From Kosakonia quasisacchari (GTDB taxonomy: Bacteria; Pseudomonadota; Gammaproteobacteria; Enterobacterales; Enterobacteriaceae), in the NCBI RefSeq assembly GCF_004331415.1, contig NZ_SJOP01000030.1, forward strand, positions 1-37,473: a stretch of DNA of 37,473 bases, given 5' to 3'. The position numbers were made by a program, and so were the translations under genes. The notes under the pieces are model-generated. The model was given only the letters and a program-made list of their open reading frames with translations, did no database searches and was not told where the DNA came from. How positions within the stretch are numbered: the first letter of the stretch is position 1; each line of letters begins with the position of its first letter. Shown here in pieces: positions 34,500-37,473 of the stretch.

Positions 34500-35003
34500 A
34501 TGATGGATATGGCACACTTTTTAAGAGAAACACCCGTATGGGTATGGATAATGCTGGCCTTTTTACTACGCCGTGGTTTTGCTGCGCTTTATGACCGGGA
34601 GATGGCAATCGGGCGGTTGTTTTTACTGCCGGTACTTTTTCTTGTCTGGGGAACATATGGCGTGATCACCGAGACAGAACTGGCTGGAGTAAGTCTTACA
34701 ATGATGGCAGCCGGACTGTTCGCAGGCACCGCACTCGGATACCGATTATGGCGCTCACTGCCACCGCTGAGAAATACAGACAATCCAGGCATGATTATCA
34801 GAGCTGGAACCCCGCTGACTCTGGGATTGATCGTCATTGCTTTTAGTATGAAGTTTACCCTGACCTCGGCTCTTTATCTGCAGCCTGGATTAAGGTCAAC
34901 TACAAGCTTTTGTATGTTGTTTGGCGGTGTGACGGGGCTTGTTGACGGCATATTCTGGGGGGGAACGCTGAGACTTTACCTCCCCTGGTACAGTAAAAGA
35001 TGA
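34500..35003 (+). CDS. small inner-membrane protein, DUF6622-like
   Basis: The product has 167 residues and four to five predicted membrane helices (about 10-30, 38-58, 62-82, 100-122, 135-155). It begins ETPVWVWIMLAFLLRRGFAAL and ends GTLRLYLPWY. The pattern matches a family of about 160-residue membrane proteins that I know as DUF6622, but this is from memory and not certain. Function unknown. It has no operon partner: it is followed by 390 bp without a gene. Confidence 0.65.
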   Translation: MMDMAHFLRETPVWVWIMLAFLLRRGFAALYDREMAIGRLFLLPVLFLVWGTYGVITETELAGVSLTMMAAGLFAGTALGYRLWRSLPPLRNTDNPGMIIRAGTPLTLGLIVIAFSMKFTLTSALYLQPGLRSTTSFCMLFGGVTGLVDGIFWGGTLRLYLPWYSKR

Positions 35004-35393
35004 TTAATGCACACCGTTCGTTATTGAAATCCACCCGACTCGCTGAGTCAAAGATGCTGTTCCTTGCCCTGCTGATGTACTGGCCAGGCTGGTCCCGGCC
35101 AGCATCCCGGTAACGGGACAGGCTGCTTTTTTCTCAGTGAGCGTCAAAGCCGATAATGCAACATATCTGGCTGCCTTGAGCGAAACGGACATTTTTTAAC
35201 CATTCAAATTAACGTTCAAAGCGCCACCAGGCATCAAATCTCAAAGCTCTTTCACTGGTCTGCTGGCGAATAATTATGTGTTGAGATGCCTGCCTGAGCG
35301 AGATTGACTCTCCCTGAGCGAAAAATGGGGTTTGGCATTTTTGGCGTTACGCCATTATAAGTACACATTGAATATCTCCACTTACTCTATCTG
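35004..35393. repeat. intergenic region with a copy of the repeat core
   Basis: TTGAGCGAAACGGACATTTTTT at about 35174-35195 matches the core of the dispersed repeat. A weaker GAGCGAAAAATGGGGTTTGGC lies near 35315. Otherwise there is a GC-rich hairpin near 35090 and no gene I can support. Confidence 0.4.
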
Positions 35394-35838
35394 ATGAGCA
35401 ATTTTATGAATGAAGACAACGTCTGGAGTAAGTCCTTTACGCTGACTGTAAGAAGCAAACCGAAAGCAATATGGCAGGCCTTCGTCGACACCGATAACTG
35501 GAAACGATGGAACCCTGGCGTAAAGTCAATCACTATCGAGGGGCCATTTCATAGGGGAAACATGGTTCACAATGGAGTTACCTCAAGGCGATGTTGTCCG
35601 TAGTCAGCTTACTGATGTTTCTGAAGAAAAATATTTCATTGATGAAACCTGGGTGGATGAAATACGGGTCAACGTTGAACATCGTATCGAGGCATCTGGC
35701 TCCGATGAAAGTATCGTGATTTACGCGATCAGCACCCAGGGCCCCCAGGCTAAGGCTTTCGGCGAGGGGATCAGCTCGGATTTCCCGGAAGTGATGGCGG
35801 GGTTGGCTAGATACTTTGCCGAAACAGATTCAATGTAA
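35394..35838 (+). pseudogene. SRPBCC (START-like) domain protein, broken by a one-base frameshift
   Basis: The first frame gives WSKSFTLTVRSKPKAIWQAF, TDNWKRWNPGVKSITIEGPF, the standard opening of a polyketide-cyclase/START-like fold. It terminates soon after. The second frame carries on with ETWFTMELPQGDVVRSQLTDV to AGLARYFAETDSM. Removing one G from the GGGG run at 35554-35557 joins them. The full product would be about 147 residues. This may be a true lesion, a slippage site or a sequencing error. It lies upstream of a Rid-family gene in the same direction. Confidence 0.8.
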
Positions 35839-35954
35839 ATGACATCTGAATTCCTGTTTTGTCGGCGGGTGATGATAATCCTGACGGAATTGCCACAGAG
35901 CATAACGGTTTGGTACATGCTGGCATTTATTAAGTCATCAATTTGAGAAAAATT

Positions 35955-36338
35955 ATGAAAAAATCGATAGTTCCTGAAGAATTTCAGCATTATTTCGATG
36001 ACTGGCACTTCTCCCCGATCATCGAAGCTGATGGCACAGTGTATCTCTCAGGAGTTACCGCGGCACGCAAAGACAAACCGATAAGTAAGCATCCTGAAGA
36101 ACAATTCCACGATGCGTTTTATAAGCTGGGTGTTTATTTAAACGCCGCCGGTTTGGGCTATGAACATATACTTGAGATGACCACTTTCCATATTGATCTT
36201 AAAAAACATATAGACGTTTTTTCTAACGTAAAAGATGAGTATATAAAAGCGCCATACCCGGCATGGTCCGCCATTGGTGTATCAGAATTCATTCCAGAAA
36301 ACGCACTTGTGGAAATGCGGATTGTAGCTAAAAGGTAA
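35955..36338 (+). CDS. Rid-family protein lacking the catalytic arginine
   Basis: The product has 127 residues from ATG 35955, with only a weak GAGA ribosome site. The RidA fold is clear: VYLSGVTA near 29-36, AFYKLGVYLNAAGLGYEHILEMTTFHIDL, then VEMRIVAKR at the end. At the position of RidA Arg105 the sequence reads YPAWSAIGV, with Trp104 instead of Arg, so imine-deaminase activity is unlikely. It belongs to one of the non-RidA Rid subfamilies of unknown role. It is probably co-transcribed with the broken SRPBCC gene 116 bp upstream. Confidence 0.85.
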   Translation: MKKSIVPEEFQHYFDDWHFSPIIEADGTVYLSGVTAARKDKPISKHPEEQFHDAFYKLGVYLNAAGLGYEHILEMTTFHIDLKKHIDVFSNVKDEYIKAPYPAWSAIGVSEFIPENALVEMRIVAKR

Positions 36339-36497
36339 TTTTTAGGCCTCTGATCTAGAAATATGCGCTTCAGGCACAAAACGAACCGACTGAATAGCCG
36401 TGAGGGCTGCTACAAGCGAACAGCGGAAGTTACCCTCCAGCGGATAATGTCTTTTTCGAAGCGCTCTAAAATTGAATGGTCCGAATTCCCAATACAC

Positions 36498-36980
36498 TTA
36501 GATTTCAAGTGCCGCAAGGATTGCTGCTTCCATTTTTTCGGGGGTGGAGAACGGCGCAAAACGCTTGAGCGGTTTACCGTCGCGTCCGATCAGAAACTTA
36601 GTGAAATTCCATTTGATCCGCCCACCCAGCACGCCCGGCAATTCGTTTTTCAGATAACGAAACACCGGGTGCGCTGCGGTTCCGTTGACCTCTACTTTTT
36701 CGAACATCGGGAAGCTCACACCGTAGTTAATGTGACAAGTCTGCGCGATTTCGTCGGCACCGCCGGGTTCCTGTTTACCGAACTGGTTGCAGGGGAAACC
36801 AAGCACCACTAAACCCTGAGCGGCGTATTTCTTGTAGAGCGCTTCAAGCCCGCCGTATTGAGGCGTGAAGCCACAATGGCTGGCGGTATTAACAACCAGA
36901 ACGACCTTACCCGTATAGTCGGCCATGGAGATAAGCTGGCCGCCCAAACTGGTGGCTATAAGTTGATGAAAGGTGGTCAT
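36498..36980 (-). CDS. glutathione peroxidase-family (thioredoxin-type) peroxidase
   Basis: The product has 160 residues from ATG 36980 (GAGG upstream); a longer frame to 37115 adds unconserved residues. Peroxidatic Cys36 is in NTASHCGFTPQY. The partner residues are Gln70 in NQFGKQEPGG and Trp124-Asn125 in KWNFTKFL. Cys82 in the following helix is where the resolving Cys of two-Cys Gpx proteins sits (C36/C82 in yeast Gpx3). It therefore probably uses thioredoxin rather than glutathione to reduce hydroperoxides. It is shorter than E. coli BtuE (183 residues), which has an insertion here absent. Confidence 0.92.
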   Translation of the reverse strand: MTTFHQLIATSLGGQLISMADYTGKVVLVVNTASHCGFTPQYGGLEALYKKYAAQGLVVLGFPCNQFGKQEPGGADEIAQTCHINYGVSFPMFEKVEVNGTAAHPVFRYLKNELPGVLGGRIKWNFTKFLIGRDGKPLKRFAPFSTPEKMEAAILAALEI

Positions 36981-37149
36981 ATCGGAAACATCCTCAAAGC
37001 AGAACCAGTTCGACGTCGACATTGCTACGTAGCGCGTTACAGCCGGGTCGTGGAGAGTAGATCCTGTTCCTGATTGCATGGCAGGTCTGGAATCGTGTGC
37101 GATACATCTTTGCAAAGTCGAATGAAAAGAACAACAAACAGGCCACCGT

Positions 37150-37260
37150 TGACCTGCTCTTCGTTGATTAACACATCATAATGTTCGTTGTGTGCGCTTT
37201 GGCACGAAACCAAACATCGCATAATCATCGGAAGGCTCTGAGCGAAAAGCGGACATTATC
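37150..37260 (+). repeat. dispersed repeat element (copy H)
   Basis: The start TGACCTGCTCTTCGTTGATT (37150) matches the reversed end of copy E. GCGCTTTGGCACGAAACC (37194 on) and CTGAGCGAAAAGCGGACATT (37238-37257) are the two core halves. No right terminal repeat is recognised. The gap 36981-37473 otherwise holds no gene I can support except the promoter below. Confidence 0.6.
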
Positions 37261-37408
37261 GATTACGCTGGATTACAAGGTACCTCAAAAGTTACCGGCA
37301 AGGTTTTATGGAATACTTATATATGGGCCGGTAAGCATGCGGATTTCGCAGCAAATCCTCGCATTGCTCACGCCTTAAGCGAACAGTCATGAAAGCTTAA
37401 AATCTTGC

Positions 37409-37437
37409 TTGACCGTTTCAGTACAACTCCCTATAGT
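37409..37437 (+). promoter_or_regulatory. rRNA/tRNA-type (stringent) promoter reading out of the window
   Basis: The -35 is TTGACC (37409-37414), followed by a 17-bp spacer and the -10 TATAGT (37432-37437). A GC-rich discriminator AGCGCCCCG follows. CAACTCCCTATAGT closely resembles the AACTCCCTATAAT of enteric rrn P1 promoters. A stable-RNA operon probably begins just beyond 37473. Confidence 0.75.
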
Positions 37438-37473
37438 AGCGCCCCGTTGCCCCCAGTACTGGCTGGCAGCGAT

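Overview
The window looks like chromosomal accessory DNA of an enteric gammaproteobacterium, in the Enterobacter/Lelliottia/Citrobacter/Klebsiella range. The evidence is enterobacterial-type Shine-Dalgarno sites, an mmuPM operon behind MetJ-type met boxes, a MipA/OmpV protein and an rRNA/tRNA-type promoter at the right edge. The species cannot be fixed from the sequence alone. No tRNA, rRNA, CRISPR array or intact transposase gene was seen.

Layout. 0-4 kb: a small lipoprotein and an OmpR-type regulator/sensor kinase pair, divergent from a MipA/OmpV outer-membrane protein. 4-11.5 kb: three regulator/oxidoreductase modules (LysR with SDR and a DHA2-type efflux pump; SDR with AraC; NmrA-like reductase with LysR). 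11.7-15.3 kb: a patchy, more AT-rich stretch of short unrelated genes (GNAT, DUF1003, two VOC proteins, a lipoprotein). These are separated by degenerate copies of a dispersed repeat with TGACCTG...-type ends and a GAGCGAAAAGCGGACATT core. 15.6-20.2 kb: quinone-oxidoreductase-like MDR, MarR, a CynX/NimT-like MFS transporter with a 28-bp palindromic operator, and an NmrA-like reductase with HxlR. 20.5-22.8 kb: mmuM-mmuP for S-methylmethionine salvage. 23.2-29.2 kb: an IclR regulator, RidA, a polar amino-acid ABC importer and a fold-type III PLP D-amino-acid deaminase, closed by a clear terminator. 29.3-33.5 kb: AraC (YqhC-like) with two SDRs, and HxlR with another SDR. 33.5-37.5 kb: a decaying end with a frameshifted LysR pseudogene, a small membrane protein, a frameshifted SRPBCC gene, a Rid-family protein lacking the catalytic Arg, a glutathione peroxidase, and a stringent-type promoter pointing out of the window.

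Two themes link the genes. First, eight NAD(P)-dependent redox enzymes (five SDRs, two NmrA-like, one MDR) nearly all sit beside their own regulator, as if detoxification modules for aldehydes, quinones or other electrophiles had accumulated. Second, the 24-29 kb cluster couples uptake of an amino acid to a PLP deaminase whose reactive enamine/imine product is the expected RidA substrate. That makes it a self-contained, probably inducible D-amino-acid catabolic unit, with the IclR protein and palindromes upstream of ridA as its likely control.
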